This document shows positions 1 to 12,893 of a stretch of 64,000 nt of DNA, in pieces. This DNA comes from Xiphydria camelus. Taxonomy: Eukaryota; Arthropoda; Insecta; Hymenoptera; Xiphydriidae. Each line of letters opens with the position of its first letter. The first letter of the stretch is position 1. Both the position numbers and the translations under genes were made by a program. The notes under the pieces were generated by a model. It worked only from the letters and a program-made list of their open reading frames with translations, was not told where the DNA came from and did no database searches. Where the stretch lies: the NCBI GenBank assembly GCA_963678675.1, contig OY783199.1, forward strand, positions 26,595,546 to 26,659,545, given 5' to 3'.

Positions 1-205
1 AACATACGAAAAAGAATCATTAGCCCAAATTCAGAAACTCGTATAATAGCAATATTTATACAAGTACATATCAGTTATGTATGACAATGAAATAAAACTT
101 CAACCATAAAGTATAAATAGTTAATGCAATCATAAATATCACATTTATGGAAACTATATTTTATAGTTGCATTGGCCACATCATATTAGAGGATACTCAG
201 CTCAC

Positions 206-2814
206 CGTGATTTTCATAATTTTTCCTTGAGGCTTAGGCAGATTCATGTGGGAAATGATGTCCTGTTCGAACGTAGTTTCATCCACCTTCCAATCATTGG
301 ATGTTAAGAACTCGTAGGCAAGATCTAACGTCGTGGTAGCCTTCTTCTTGTACTCCTCCACCTATGTGACACAAGAGAAACACCGCAATGTGCAAATAGC
401 GTAGAAATCGTATACCCTGTGATAAATGACAAAATTCTTCCATCTTCTAGGTAAAAAATTGATGAAAAACCTTTAGCCTAAATCGTAATCTACTATTTTA
501 TTCGCAAAATATACAACATCAATATCTATTTATCATATGAACAGAACAAGGCTCACGATAATCGTAATGAAAATGAGTGCACGCGCGCGCACACTCGAGG
601 TCATTCGAGTAATATCGGTTTCCGCGAAGCACATTGATCTAATGCTAAAAACGAGGACAAAGAGCGCACGAAGGAAAGTTGCGTTGTAATACAGCTGCTT
701 CGTGAATCACCGAGCACTGCTGATGCGATGACGCCCTAATAAGGGGACAATGTTAATCACGTCTTTCGCAACAAATGAACTTGCCTCTTTTTTACACAAT
801 AGACGCGCAATACGGAAAGTTGCTATGAAAATAGTTTCCAAGACAAAATTAAGGAGGAAGTGTTACGACCTCGAACGACAAGGCAATCACCACTTACACG
901 AGAAACTTTGGAATCAGTGTCACCCTGTTTTCCAGAATTTTCTTCCCCCGTCAAATCGGAATCGATTACTTTATGCAAGTTTTGCCCGTCGCCGAATAAA
1001 AACTTTCTGAGAAACCTCATATCGTACACCGTGAGAAGAACTGAAGGCAACAGTTTAAAGAGATCGAATAAAATAAGCCGAAATTCGATACGCGACCCGC
1101 GGTGCTTTTACGCTCCGTGATAAAAAATACCGTTTCGGAGGTGATCGCCGACTCGACGAATAGTCCGCTCGCGACTGTTGCGTCAGACAGTTCCGAATCA
1201 GTTTTTATACCTTGTATACGCGTGCGTCCATGCTCTAATACGGACGGCAGTTGCACATTTTCACACACTTGTAGATGTGTTGAATCCCACAGAGCACAAA
1301 AAAAAGTATGTACTGAGATGTCAGCGCGATTTACAGCGCGCGCGACGCACTATCGGTCAAGCTAATGTGAGATATTGTTTGGAGCGCGCGTTAATCGTAA
1401 ACGTTATTCGCATTTAGGAATCCTTTGCTCGATTTGCGCGAAATTTGTAAATCAATTTCATTAACAAACCTTCTGATTCGAAAGTCTCGGCAGAACCGGA
1501 ACGACGAAACGTTCCCCGGGCTTTCCGTCTCTCGCCGCTTCGTCCTGTTTCGATAATTCCGCTTCGTCCTCGGAATGATCCGCAGAGTCCATAGGGGTGT
1601 AAAAATTACCAACACTCTCCGGAGCTGGAATAGCGCTTGATAAATAGTGTCGAAGAAGCGGCGCTCTCTCTGCATCGGACGATCCTGCATACAAATAATT
1701 GCGATATTCACAATGGAATATAAAAACTTGCTTCACATTTATGAAGGCTAAAAGATAGGCTAGCTCCCTTTTAAATAAGTTCATGATAATGTATAGAAAA
1801 AAACAAGAGCATTACCTATGAGCCAATCCCTGGCCTGTGTCTCCTGAGGTATTACCCTGAAGTCAAAGAACCACGTTTCTCCCCATGCCAGCACGAAGGA
1901 TACTATGATGAGAAGGACTTGGAAAACGGGCTGATGACTCTGCGACCACTGAACGGATTTTTCTATTTAATCTCCACGCACGTTACGAAGAATCGCTAAC
2001 TAAATATATGCTCGAGTCGTCGTGACAAAAAGAGATCGATATACTTATTCATATGATTTGCTAACTTACGTCGAATAAAAAGACCTTGGTTATGAGGAAG
2101 CCACACGTGGTAGCTGTGGATAGCTGAAAGAAGTAGAGAAAAAACGCGTTGAATCGCACTGAACTTGGCGATGAATTCCGACTTTATCCTTCGAAATTTG
2201 ATTGTAAATGTTATCCAAGCATCGATTCTTCTACTTACAGCTATAATTATCCAATGATTTATATAGAGCAACGCGTAGAAGAGCAGCAAAACCGTGAATC
2301 TGCAAACAGCCGCCATCTGCAAAAAAAAGTCATGAAAAGGATACCTTGCCTGATGGGAATTATTGAAAAAAAATGTTAATCCAACTTACGACGATGTCGA
2401 ACATGGACGTCTCAATGTGATAATGAACCACTTGTTCGATAAATTTAATTTCCACACTACCACCGATAACCTAAAGCGAAGTACAACATTACGTGTAAGC
2501 CTTACCGATGTATATCAAAGTTATCCAGCAAATTTCACCCCTGATCGACTTACGGTAATGCATATGAGCCACATGAGACAAGTGAAGAGGAGGTCAAATG
2601 TGACAAAGAGGCAGAAGGACCTCCTGACATTGGACATTCTGCCGTGATGCCTGGCTCCAGCGGCTAGGTCCTCGCCGACGATGATGTCTGGAGTCCGGTT
2701 GATGCTGTGCTGGGTAAAGGAGCTCCTCTGGGACTGGATCGAACTCGTTAGGAGGGTCTCGGCTGCCACTCTGATCTGCCTATCCTCTTCCGTCATTGCA
2801 ATCCGAATCGACAT
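206..2814 (-). CDS. STARD3: STARD3/MLN64-like sterol transfer protein, 5' part, cut by window edge
   Basis: This encodes a late-endosomal membrane protein that tethers endosomes to the ER and moves cholesterol. Seven coding exons are seen: 2814-2554, 2470-2390, 2316-2239, 2123-2070, 1948-1816, 1684-1470 and 361-206. All have GT-AG borders and matching phases, giving 326 residues before the left edge. Residues from about 60 match the MENTAL domain: the segment beginning [14 protein letters not shown] is membrane segment 1, followed by three more hydrophobic segments. Residues 229-235 (NFYTPMD) fit a phospho-FFAT motif, with Thr at position 4 and acidic residues after it, which in the family binds VAP in the ER. 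The last exon opens the START domain; the lipid pocket lies outside the window. A splice acceptor about 10 bases before the ATG shows a 5' UTR exon further right that I did not locate. The long intron 362-1469 holds nothing I recognise. STARD3NL lacks the START domain, so STARD3 fits better. Confidence 0.88.
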
Positions 2815-3764
2815 GATCTATTCTCTGCAAAGCAAACAAAAGCAGTTTAGTAATTGATCGCGTCAAGTGCCAAATCAGTTTCTACGCGCATTGTTAAATA
2901 ATGAGGGGAGAGAGGGAGTTGCACGGCATTCGAATTGCGCGCAAAATTTTTTTTGGAAAGTAGAGGGTTGGGAAAAGGTGGAGTTTGCCCTTTTTGAGAG
3001 GTGTAAACAAGGGAGGTTTTACTGTATACTGAATTCATGAAGATCCAAACCATATGTGTAGATTCTTTTCATACCTTATTTCTTCACTTCACAAGTACAT
3101 ATTTAGCTTCCCGATAAAAGCCCATTCCACCATCCGGGATTCATCCTTTACAGCGACTTGTCTGGAAGTTTAATTTCCGATTGAAAAATTTCGGAGCTAA
3201 TTTTATTGGTAACTTCATGACGAATATACATAGATAGATTTCCCTGATAGCGGATTTGCATGCTTGCATTCGTAGTATAGGGAATTGTACCGATTGCACT
3301 CTTTGCCTCTTATCAAATAAAATGGCCGTGATCGTTGACACAAAAGATACGATAAGCTGATAGTGACAGCATTCCTAACCTCCAAGTATAACATTCGAAT
3401 GTCACGTATTCCGATTAATTTTGAGATTGCATAAAAGCTATACTGGCAAGCATGAAAACTAGTGATAGATCATAGCAATTTATATGAGGTGTAATGTCAT
3501 TTTTCATAGACTTATTATTGTTTTCGGCGAGGTTTCTGTCAAGCAATTAGCGCCTTTCATTCTATTTTTACCGTTTCGGAGTGCCTAGGTATCCTTGTCT
3601 TCATGGATTTTGTGGGTCCGTTGATAGTAGAATATACACAATATTACAAAAATGACGCGTCGCATGTCGTACTAATTTCCTTCAATTTCAATATTCCAGA
3701 AAATGAACACTACCGCTGTAAACCATAAACACGACTGAACACACATCAGCTGACTTGCAATATA

Positions 3765-3830
3765 CAGTGGTCCCTCTATTGCTCGCGCCCTCCATTACTC
3801 GCGCGAGAGGGGAAGTGATTGCCCCCACTC
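3765..3830 (+). repeat. Possible end of a DNA transposon
   Basis: The sequence CAGTGGTCCCTCTATT begins directly after a TATA stretch. It resembles the style of pogo/Tigger inverted-repeat ends, and two similar Ctcgcgc blocks follow. I found no matching inverted end downstream, so this would be a solo or decayed end. Confidence 0.25.
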
Positions 3831-4181
3831 CTCCCGTGACGCCATAACTGCTGCCATAGCATGAAGTGCGCACAGAGGTGCGTATGAGAACTGCGTGGTA
3901 GGTAGCGTGTTACGACCTGGTCTAATTCAGTCCTGGTCGCTTTGAAACGCGAGGCGCTAGGATCGTTTTACCGCGTGAATGGGTTACATTCAAACGTGCG
4001 AGTACCTAGCGCGAATTCCGGTAAAATTCAAGGACACAAGATAGAAGTTAATGCAGAGGTTGCCGACAGGATTCAAAGTTTTATTGACTGTAGAAACACA
4101 CTGATGAATGAAGAGGCACTGCTCGGTATACTACACTGAACACAGAACAAAACTATACTCCCGCTCTCTTGTATTCGGTTG

Positions 4182-5245
4182 CGGTTTATATCTCTTACAA
4201 CAGCTAGATAGTGGGGATAGCGTGGGCAATGCGGTACGCTCTAATTGGCTGCAAAGTGGTGTGAACGCGAGGGATGACGCTCCCCTGAGTCACACACCTA
4301 ACGGGACCAAGCGGTGGTTGCTCGTAGCGTACGCAGGGATCGGAGTTCGTCGCTATTTCTCCGTAAAGCGGATTAAGTAGCCGACAGTTGGCGGTGATTA
4401 GCAGAATGATTTCGGTGACGCGTGACATACTAGGAATCGTCCGGCAATTAGCCTTCCGCGAAAGGTACGGGACTGCGAGCACATTCCAGCCCCCTGCTTG
4501 GCCTTATCATATCCCATCTTATCCCTCGAGTGACCTTCGTTCTACTAGAGTATACGCAAAGAAATATGCTAATAGCGAGAATTTGTAATACACGAGCTTT
4601 GAATTTGAGAGTCCTTTGAACACCCCGCGTTCTTTAGCGGAAAATATGATGGTTGTCGCTTCATGTAGACTTGTCCAAAGAACTGTCGTTCCATGAAAGC
4701 GTGACGGAACGTCACACGGTTTATATCTCTTACAACAGCTAGATAGTGGGGATAGCGTGGGCAATGCGGTACGCTCTAATTGGCTGAAAAGTGGTGTGAA
4801 CGCGAGGGATGACGCTCCCCTGAGTCATGCACCTAACGGGACCAAGCGGTGGTTGCTCGTAGCGTACGCAGGGATCGGAGTTCGTCGCTATTTCTCCGTA
4901 AAGCGGATTAAGTAGCCGACGGTTGGCGGTGATTAGCAGAATGATTTCGGTGACGCGTGACATACTAGGAATCGTCCGGCAATTAGCCTTCCGCGAAAGG
5001 TACGGGACTGCGAGCACATTACAGCCCCCTGCTTGGCCTTATCATATCCCATCTTATCCCTCGAGTGACCTTCGTTCTACTAGAGTATACGCAAAGAAAT
5101 ATGCTAATAGCGAGGATTTCTGGTACGCGTCTTTGTCCGAACCTTTGAACAGCCCGCGTTCCTTAGCGGAAACTATGATGGTTGTCGCTTCATGTAGACT
5201 TGTCCAAAGAACTGTCGTTCCATAAAAGCGTGACGGAACGTCACA
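4182..5245 (+). repeat. Two-copy tandem direct repeat of about 530 bp
   Basis: Unit 1 (4182-4716) and unit 2 (4717-5245) both begin CGGTTTATATCTCTTACAAC and end GTGACGGAACGTCACA. They are nearly identical, apart from a short stretch around 4585-4620 / 5120-5150 where they diverge and differ in length. The end motif GTGACGgaacGTCAC is palindromic. No coding frame is conserved beyond about 90 codons. It could be part of a satellite or a tandem duplication inside a non-autonomous transposon. Confidence 0.85.
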
Positions 5246-6147
5246 AGCGGTATGTAGTGGCGCCCCTAACGGCAAAAACTCGTTCTCCTGATCCCCAATA
5301 GGGACCGTGCAAAAACTATAGAGGGAGTTGTAGCGTCGATGCTTGCGCTACATCTGGCGATTATAAGAAGTTAAGGGATACTTTTTAACACGGAGAAGAT
5401 AGGATAAGAAAAGTTACAAATGTTAAAAATAATAAGGCACGGATTTTGCCAATACAAAATACCCCCACTGAAGGCCAAAATAAAGATAAAGGTGACAAAC
5501 TGTTTCACTCAGGTCATGTATTCAATGTTGAAGAGATAAATAATCCTGAAACACAAAAAGTAACCATAACCTCAAAGGTTGTAGCCCAGACCACAGTCTC
5601 AAAGGCATTTGACATTCGTTTATCACGCTTCCATGCCCGATGAACGCTTGATGATATTTAACCTTCACACCACAAGGTCGGGTGTTTGAACATCCCATAG
5701 AGCAATTTAAATGGAATGAAAATTACTCACCATTATTCACAAATTCATAATTTCGAGGTTAGACGCTTCGACCTCCCGAATTGACACCAACTCTAACTCT
5801 AAATGACTCAAGTACCAACCAAACCTCCCCGAAGGTAACTTCAAACTGGCCAGTACAGAGTGGGACATACGGTATACGACATAGAGTTCAGTGGTTCTCA
5901 CTCACGTCGCCCTGACGTCTAGGTATGTGCGCGCGCTGCTGCAGTTATCTCTGCATTCCTGTTTGTGACGTTTGTTAAATTTACATTCCGAGCGGAAGGT
6001 GGCATTCGACTGATGGTGACCACACGTGATGGTGACTACCGTGACTACCTTCGCGCTGGACAATTTGTGTGTGCTCGGCGTCTCAAATTGAAAGTCGTTT
6101 CAAAGTAGTTACAATAATAATTACTGTCGCACGTAAACTTCGTAAAA

Positions 6148-8849
6148 ATGACAACTCGCTTCGAAAAGGAACGTGCCAAACAGATTCAGGACAAGTGCCA
6201 GTCTCTGCTCAATCAAATGCTACGTGACGAAGACAACAAGTATTGTGTGGACTGTGATGCAAAAGGTTTGCGCGTACGATACATGACGCACTGCTACTTA
6301 CGTCGGGAATCGTTCAAATATCGCGTTTTCTCGCGAGCGCGTTACGATATTCTGAAGAGCTTTATCCCGCACGCGTGTTCCCCAGAATTCCGCCCTTGAT
6401 CTATCGATTTTGAACTTTGGCGACCCAGTTTCAGCCAACGAAACTATAGATTTTTTACACTCTCCCGATAACACTCGCGGTACTCGTTGCGGCGACCATC
6501 ACCCGTACCGTACTTTCTTTTATGACGAATACAGGCATAATTGAGTCGTTAAAAGTACATTTCTACAATTCTTTCTCCAAGTAGAGTAACCCACACATCT
6601 TGCGTATCGGCTGCACTCTAGAAAAAACAAAAGCATATCTTCTCGATTCTCACAATCTTTATTGCTTATGCAAAGTTTCCTTGCAATGTAGCGCAGATTA
6701 AATTTATAGGCGCACTCTTTATTGCTTCGCAAAATTGCGCTTTCGTACCAATCACCCGGATCACTTTTCCAGCAAATACTTTGGGTATCGGATCATTCTA
6801 GAATTTTAGAGAATTACTCATTGTCAATTTTAATGAGGGAATGGATAGTACCAGGCGCCCTTATTAATTTTAGGATTTATCAGAGATACGATTGAAACAA
6901 ATATCTTTTAGGACCAAGATGGGCCAGTTGGAATTTGGGTATATTTCTCTGCATTCGTTGCGCGGGAATACACAGAAATCTTGGAGTCCATATCAGCAAG
7001 GTCAAATCCGTCAATTTGGATGCGTGGACCCCTGAACAAGTCGTGGTGAGTCTCGATTTACACGTACCTAGACATCCATAGGCACAGTTTCTTTCCTTTC
7101 TCCATTAACGAGTTTCTCTCGTATCTTGTCAGAGTCTTCAGCAAATGGGTAATTCGCGAGCGAGGGCAGTCTACGAAGCAAATTTGCCGGATAGTTTTCG
7201 AAGACCCCAAATAGACGGTAGCTTAGAAAGTTTTATTCGAAGCAAATACGAGCATAAAAAGTATATAGCCAGAGAATGGGTTCCACCTGCTTTGCCGAAA
7301 GTACGTATGGGTTTTGTGATCGTCAAAAATCATCCTTTCAATCGCCAGGTGGGCTATAGGAAGTTATGTCCATTACCATAGGTCAATTGGGACAAGGAAT
7401 TGGACGAGGAGGCTGAGCGACAGCGTAGACGTAAGAAGGAAGGTACAAAAGCCACCGCTGGTCAAAGTGCCCTTCCACAGATCAAGAATTCTAAAGTAGT
7501 ACCGCAGTTGCCGAAACCGCGTAGTTCCGTCAGTCCGAAACCAAATAGAGCAAGCAATTCCGCCGCCCTAGACTTGTTAGGCCTTGGTAAATTGATAATG
7601 CGTTATTCGTCGTAAACTTCAAACAAGAGACGTCGGTATTTCCTTTGACCAGATCTTCTGATTCGTTATCGCTAGACGCTCCGACAAATCAATCGAATGC
7701 GAATAGTTCTGGCTCCGGGGACGACATTTTCTCTTCTTTCCTTTCGGGACCTCCCGCGGCAACTTCACCTGCTGCCTCCACTACTTCGAATGGCTCCGCG
7801 AACAAATCCGACGGAGCGAGCAAAACCGACGAGGAGAATTTCTTCAATCAACCGGCTCCGACGCCGCAGGAGAAGAGCAAACTAACGAAAGATAGCATCC
7901 TGGCACTCTATGGTACGCCAGCTTCGCAACAGACCGTCTTCGGAGTTCCCGGTACGTTCTCTTTCACGAAAGCGTAGTCGTCGTATTCCTTTATTTCAAC
8001 GATTTCATTCCCTTTGGATTTACGTTTACGATTCGCGCCATCTTTCAGGGGGAATATACGCTCAGCAAAGTAGCGCGCAGCAATTCGCGCAGCAAGTTCC
8101 GAATTTGGCCGCGTTTGGCCAGCAAAATAGTTTTCCAAACCAACAAAACTCTATCGGCCAATTGAATCACCCCTTACAGTCTCAATTGGGAATGCAAGTT
8201 ACAAATCAAATGGTTATGAATGCGAGCCAACTCGGAGGTGTTAATCCCAATCAAATGGGTACCATGCAGGGTAGTCAAATTGGTAGCAGTTTAAACATGA
8301 ATCAGATTAATCCGATGAACGGCCTACCGAGTTCGACCGTAGGAATGCAAAGTCAAATGGTAAGCGAATTTTGCACTCTACCTGGCTGTAGCCCGCGCAA
8401 GCTGTTTGTCAATCGTCGTGATTTAAGCGAGAGCCTCGTAACAATGGAAATAACGAACGTGCTTATATCGCTTAGATGCTTCAGGTAGGACAGAATAGCA
8501 GTAGCAATGGTTGGAGCGGAATGTTGGCAACGCAAAACTTGCAGCCAGCACCCGGTAGTAATCCCTTCTTCAATTTGGCCAGTCAACAGCAACAACAACA
8601 ACAAAGCGCAACATTCGCTACTCAGGTGAGTGTAACTTATCGTTAAATTATATTTGGCTTACCTTATATCAATGGAGAAAACAGTTCAGAACAGCAAATT
8701 GGAATTATTATTCTCGGCATCCGTCGTTTCAGTTACCACAACAAATGTCGCAAATGTCTTTGGGTGGAATGGGCTTTACCACCGTGGCCGGAAAATCAAC
8801 TCCTACTGCTCTTCCTGGTCAAACGCTTTCTACCAATTTGTGGCAGTAA
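6148..8849 (+). CDS. SMAP1: Stromal membrane-associated protein, ArfGAP (SMAP1/2-like)
   Basis: This is a GTPase-activating protein for Arf6/Arf1 acting in clathrin-dependent endocytosis. Eight coding exons: 6148-6265, 6912-7045, 7133-7300, 7382-7586, 7676-7951, 8049-8359, 8476-8625 and 8733-8849. Phases agree throughout and give 492 residues (human SMAP1 is about 470). The ArfGAP zinc finger is complete, with C33, C36, C53 and C56 and the arginine finger R61 in GIHRNLG. The family signature [12 protein letters not shown] is rebuilt across the first splice junction. A clathrin-box-like LLGLD is created exactly across the exon 4/5 junction, as expected for SMAP. The rest is low-complexity, rich in Gln, Asn, Met and Ser with a short polyQ run in exon 7, and ends STNLWQ. 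Exon 4/5 acceptor choice (7675) rests on restoring LLGLDAP. It runs divergently from STARD3. Confidence 0.93.
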
Positions 8850-11800
8850 CAAATTCTTTGAGTACGATAATTTTGTTCGGTTGATTTTTTCATTGTCATA
8901 CGCTGACGACGACAGATCTAAATATCGTCGAATGGTCGAGCTGCGTCTCCACGTTGATTTGGTCTTTGTGATGAATATTGGTCTAGAAATGAAATTGTAC
9001 AATTAAAAGACAAAATGACAAATACCGTTGGAACATGACTCTCCACGACGCGGACGCTAGTAAATATATATACATACACGCGCACTATCGTTGAATGTGT
9101 GTTGTACACCAGATCACACGTTACTTCAGTTTAGATACTTTATCACGCGTTAGTTTTTTCGTTCGAGAAGAGAGCCCAGAGAATTAACGTGAACTTTTAG
9201 AACGAGAACTTAGGGTGAGTAAACCCTTCATTTGGCATTGGTTTGGTGCGATTGTTCGTTTAGTTTTGACGACTGAGACTAAAGGAAGGGCGCGATACGA
9301 CGGCTTACGTTATATCGAATGGCACAGCTATGCAAAACCTGCAAGGTATATTTATATTAACGCGTAAATGTTTCATGGTACTAGTTTGTAACGCAGTGAC
9401 TTGAATCATTAATTTTGTGATATCTACGATTTCAATTTTGGCCGGATATATGAGAGAAAATTCAGCCTCGTTGCGGGAATAATGTTTAACTTTCATACCT
9501 CTCGAGCAGGGTAGACACGCGTGTATTGAATGTTACAGTCTACACTCACCACTTTTTGTGGAGCGAACGCGTTATAGGTATAATACCTATTCTCACATCG
9601 CATCGTAGCATACGAAATATAACCGTTAATGTAACGGTCGGCAAATTCTTCCATCTACTATCTAGTGAAATATGAAAGCTCTGTGAATCAATTTACAATT
9701 TTATATAAACTTTTTGCCGATTATCAGTTTATCGCCACGGTGATATACACATTGAATGAAATCCCTGATTCCTGAACGAACATTCCTAACAAGAAGAATT
9801 GCTCGGTACTACAGCTAGATATTCGGAGGCTCGTAGCGCTTTCGTATAACGCATAGAATATAATCCCGTCTATATCTATTACACTTAGTGTGATATAGGA
9901 TTATGTAAAAAAAAAGAAGATTGCAAATATATATAGACGTTTCGTTGTTGAGAGTGCACGTTGATACTTATGCCGAATTTGTATTCGTATGTTACATTAT
10001 GGAATCTCGTTGATCCTCTTTACGCTACACACAACGGGAAATAGACGTAGATTACCACGTCGATGTTCCGGTATTACCGAAACCGTATCAATTTTGGCAA
10101 AGGTTCCGACGATTACCATACGAGACTTTCAGTATTGACACGTAAGAATTATTTATCGAAAACGCGCGAAACCGTTACCGAGTATCTCGAGCAAACGTTT
10201 CTCGCGAATCGCCCTCTTCGTAATTTATACAATTTCGCGGGCAAGTAAGAAACGCGAATCTTGGGAATCACGTAAAGTTGACGATACTCTACGTCGGTCG
10301 GTTCTTTTCTTTTAATTAAATACCACCGTCCACCGATATAAAGTTTTTAAGCAGAATATACGTGTACTATACCTTTAGCGTTAGTCGATGTAAACAAGTT
10401 GTACTTGAAATTTACTATATCACACTTGAAGTACATGAAGAGCTACTTAACAATTTGACAATAATTTGTCCACAATCGTGAAAACTACAATCCAATTTTC
10501 TATCGAACCACTAGCGTCATTGGTCATTACTAAGATCATTATACATTTCGCGACAGACTATGAGAAACTGTACGAGTGTCTTTTGGTAGATTCGTCAGCG
10601 GACGTTTCGGGACGACACTCATTGTCCGTGTGGTATCAGAGCGATCCAAAATAAGCGTTGCTTCTCCCATCGTTCGCCACACGATTTGTACAAACAAATA
10701 AATATTAGAAAATAATTGAGTTAGGTAACGAGGAAATTCGAGTAATACATGTATTTGTAGGAGTGACGAGTTTCTTGTAATCGTGACCCCGTGTCACCGC
10801 ACCAATTATTGCTGAACGAACGCGATGGAATAGACGCGTACATCCATCACAACTTACCGCATTCGAAGCAGACGTACACGTAGCCTAATTATAATAGTAA
10901 CTTAGCACGAGAAACGTATGAAATATAAATCTGCATGTGTATTATTTTAGGGTAATTACGAAGAACTGCGAAAGGAAAATGTGTGCGCATGATAATATCG
11001 TACGGATGAGGTGATTATTGCAATATCGAGAAAGGACCGAGCGTATGGAATGCAAATTTTGTCTGGCGTGCATGCATGATGCAACTTGGATGTCGAGCAA
11101 TTTGGCGATTCTCATACACGACGTGTGTAAAGTTGATAATGCCCCGTGTCGAAATGGCGTTGTACGCAGTCCGAAGCGACGCGGAGCATTTTCAATTTTT
11201 CCTAACACGAGAATGCGGGGGTTGATCTTTCAGCAAGTACCACATTTGAACACAGTTTATTTATAATATTGTAAACTGCGACTACGTTAGGTTAGGTGAG
11301 AGAGAGAGAGAGAGAGTACGAATTTAAAGGGGGTTCCGTAATTTTCTCTTTTCTTTTAAATACCAATTTACACGATTACTTTCCACTTCACGACTCCCAT
11401 CGTTGCGAGGGAATGCAATATTGTCGATTCTAGATTAGATTTATATGATTATGATTATTATTAATTTGATATTACTATCGTTAGTACCGTAACTGCCGTT
11501 ATCATGCCTGCGTTGGGTAATTTTTCGTCGGAAAATTGACAGTACCCTTATCGAACACTTCTACACGGGCTGCATTCCATTTTATGCGAGGCGGGAGGAA
11601 GTTGCCGATATTACCAAAGTAATTCAAGTATAAATATGTGTAATCTTTCAGGCGCCTCATGGAGTGTACAGAATGAGAGTAACGCCGTATTCCGATTAAC
11701 CGATCCTATATTCCAAAGCGATCAAAAAGTCTGTACAGGGAACCGTTTCGAAGAAATCGGTTTGTTCAATTTGTGAAATACATATTTTGAATCAACTATA

Positions 11801-12432
11801 CCTACCTATAGCTCTGAGATGTATAACGAAATTACCTATCCGAAAAATCGTAGATATGCACCTTTTTATGATCTTGGTACGGATATTGCGAATGGTGTAA
11901 GTTGAAAAATCGAGCTACGCGTTACGAGCATTTCTATGAAAACCTTTTGAAATCCATATCAATTACTTTCAATATACATAGATATGCACTACGAACGTAT
12001 ACCTATCTACCATGTTCGATCCGAGGGAATTTCTATATTCGATGTGTAAACAAATTTACGAAAGCGAGCAAAATGTGAACCAATAGGTATGCGGACTTAC
12101 TACATATTTTTCGTCTTTCACGACAGCCTTCATCTCCGCTCGGTTCGTAGATAATCTTACTTGAACTCCCATGGTTCACCTGCCGTAGAAATGTGTCCCA
12201 TATCAAAGCCTCGGGCGAGCAACAATTGAATGTGATCTGCGCGGGCACGTAAGTTTACCTCTTTCAATTTGGTAGCTGATTTGATCTCCTGCAGTCATTT
12301 TGATACACGTATACCTCGACCGGAAGCCGCCATCTTTCCGTTCCAAACACAATGGCCGACGAGCGTTCCGCAGAGTTCTTTCATTTCCGGAGAGGTCCTT
12401 TTAGCTCTCGCTTCGAAGACACGTGAAAAGTC
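8850..12432 (+). other. Long AT-rich stretch: probable SMAP 3' UTR then spacer
   Basis: No coding frame with splice or homology support is visible in 3.6 kb. The first part is probably the 3' UTR of the SMAP gene. An AATAAA with AT-rich surroundings lies at 10697-10702. A short GA run is at 11298-11315 and two TTAGG units stand at 11287-11297. The eS28 promoter must lie at the right end. Confidence 0.4.
10697..10702 (+). terminator. Candidate poly(A) signal (AATAAA)
   Basis: An AATAAA hexamer in AT-rich sequence, 1.85 kb after the SMAP stop codon. It is only a candidate, since other cleavage signals could be used. Confidence 0.25.
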
Positions 12433-12630
12433 ATGGATAAGCCAGTAGTTCTCGCACGTGTCATGAAAGTTCTGGGCCGCACTGGTTCCCAAGGGCAGTG
12501 CACGCAAGTTAAAGTCGAGTTCTTGGGAGAACAAAATCGACAGATCATCAGAAACGTAAAGGGCCCGGTGCGAGAAGGCGATCTCCTAACCCTCCTCGAA
12601 TCTGAGCGCGAAGCAAGAAGACTAAGGTAA
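12433..12630 (+). CDS. RpS28: Ribosomal protein eS28 (small subunit)
   Basis: A complete 65-residue single-exon coding frame. It contains the invariant [29 protein letters not shown] and C-terminal [13 protein letters not shown] of eukaryotic eS28, at the family's usual length. It is a component of the 40S subunit near the mRNA exit and E site. The ATG is the only one in frame that gives the usual N-terminus. A pyrimidine-rich stretch (ccttttag, about 12393-12400) could be a 3' splice site for a 5' UTR intron or part of a terminal pyrimidine start. The following 340 bases carry a duplicated poly(A) signal. Confidence 0.97.
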   Translation: MDKPVVLARVMKVLGRTGSQGQCTQVKVEFLGEQNRQIIRNVKGPVREGDLLTLLESEREARRLR

Positions 12631-12788
12631 TCCGGCTACGACTATCCAGGATGATGGGGAAGAAATGATGGCCAGCCATAGATGTCGTACAATCTTGGAT
12701 TGTGAGGAATTCCAATTGTTGTCGAGGAAGTCTACTCGAATCTGCTTGAAATTACTTTGTACGTCCGTGCAACGATGCTCTCCACATC

Positions 12789-12794
12789 AATAAA
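12789..12794 (+). terminator. Proximal poly(A) signal of eS28
   Basis: AATAAA 159 bases after the eS28 stop codon, in the first unit of the 99-bp duplication. Confidence 0.6.
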
Positions 12795-12887
12795 ACTGTG
12801 CTGGTAATCGTCAATATTTGTCTCATTTTCTGCGATATTTCCCTCGCTCTTACATTCCAAAGCAAGAGCAACGATGTTCTCCACTTC

Positions 12888-12893
12888 AATAAA
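12888..12893 (+). terminator. Distal, duplicated poly(A) signal of eS28
   Basis: AATAAA in the second copy of the 99-bp unit, in identical local context to the proximal signal. Confidence 0.55.

Larger units (their letters stand above)
2830..6147. other. Spacer between STARD3 and SMAP, repeat-rich
   Basis: No convincing gene is seen here. The two genes are divergently transcribed, so both promoters should lie in this interval. It contains a tandem repeat (4182-5245), a TA-flanked transposon-like end near 3765, and short open frames that lack splice or homology support. The 5' UTR of the SMAP gene probably lies just before 6148. Confidence 0.5.

Noticed and set aside
3942..4139. 65-codon frame after a transposon-like end.
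   Set aside because: Weakly protein-like, but no transposase motif or companion exon could be recognised.
5446..5643. 65-codon frame with fairly normal amino acid use.
   Set aside because: Its start is a non-ATG codon and no family or splice support is visible; it could be a transposon remnant, but this cannot be shown.
11287..11297. Two TTAGG units, the insect telomere repeat.
   Set aside because: Only two units in AT-rich spacer; far too short to suggest telomeric origin.
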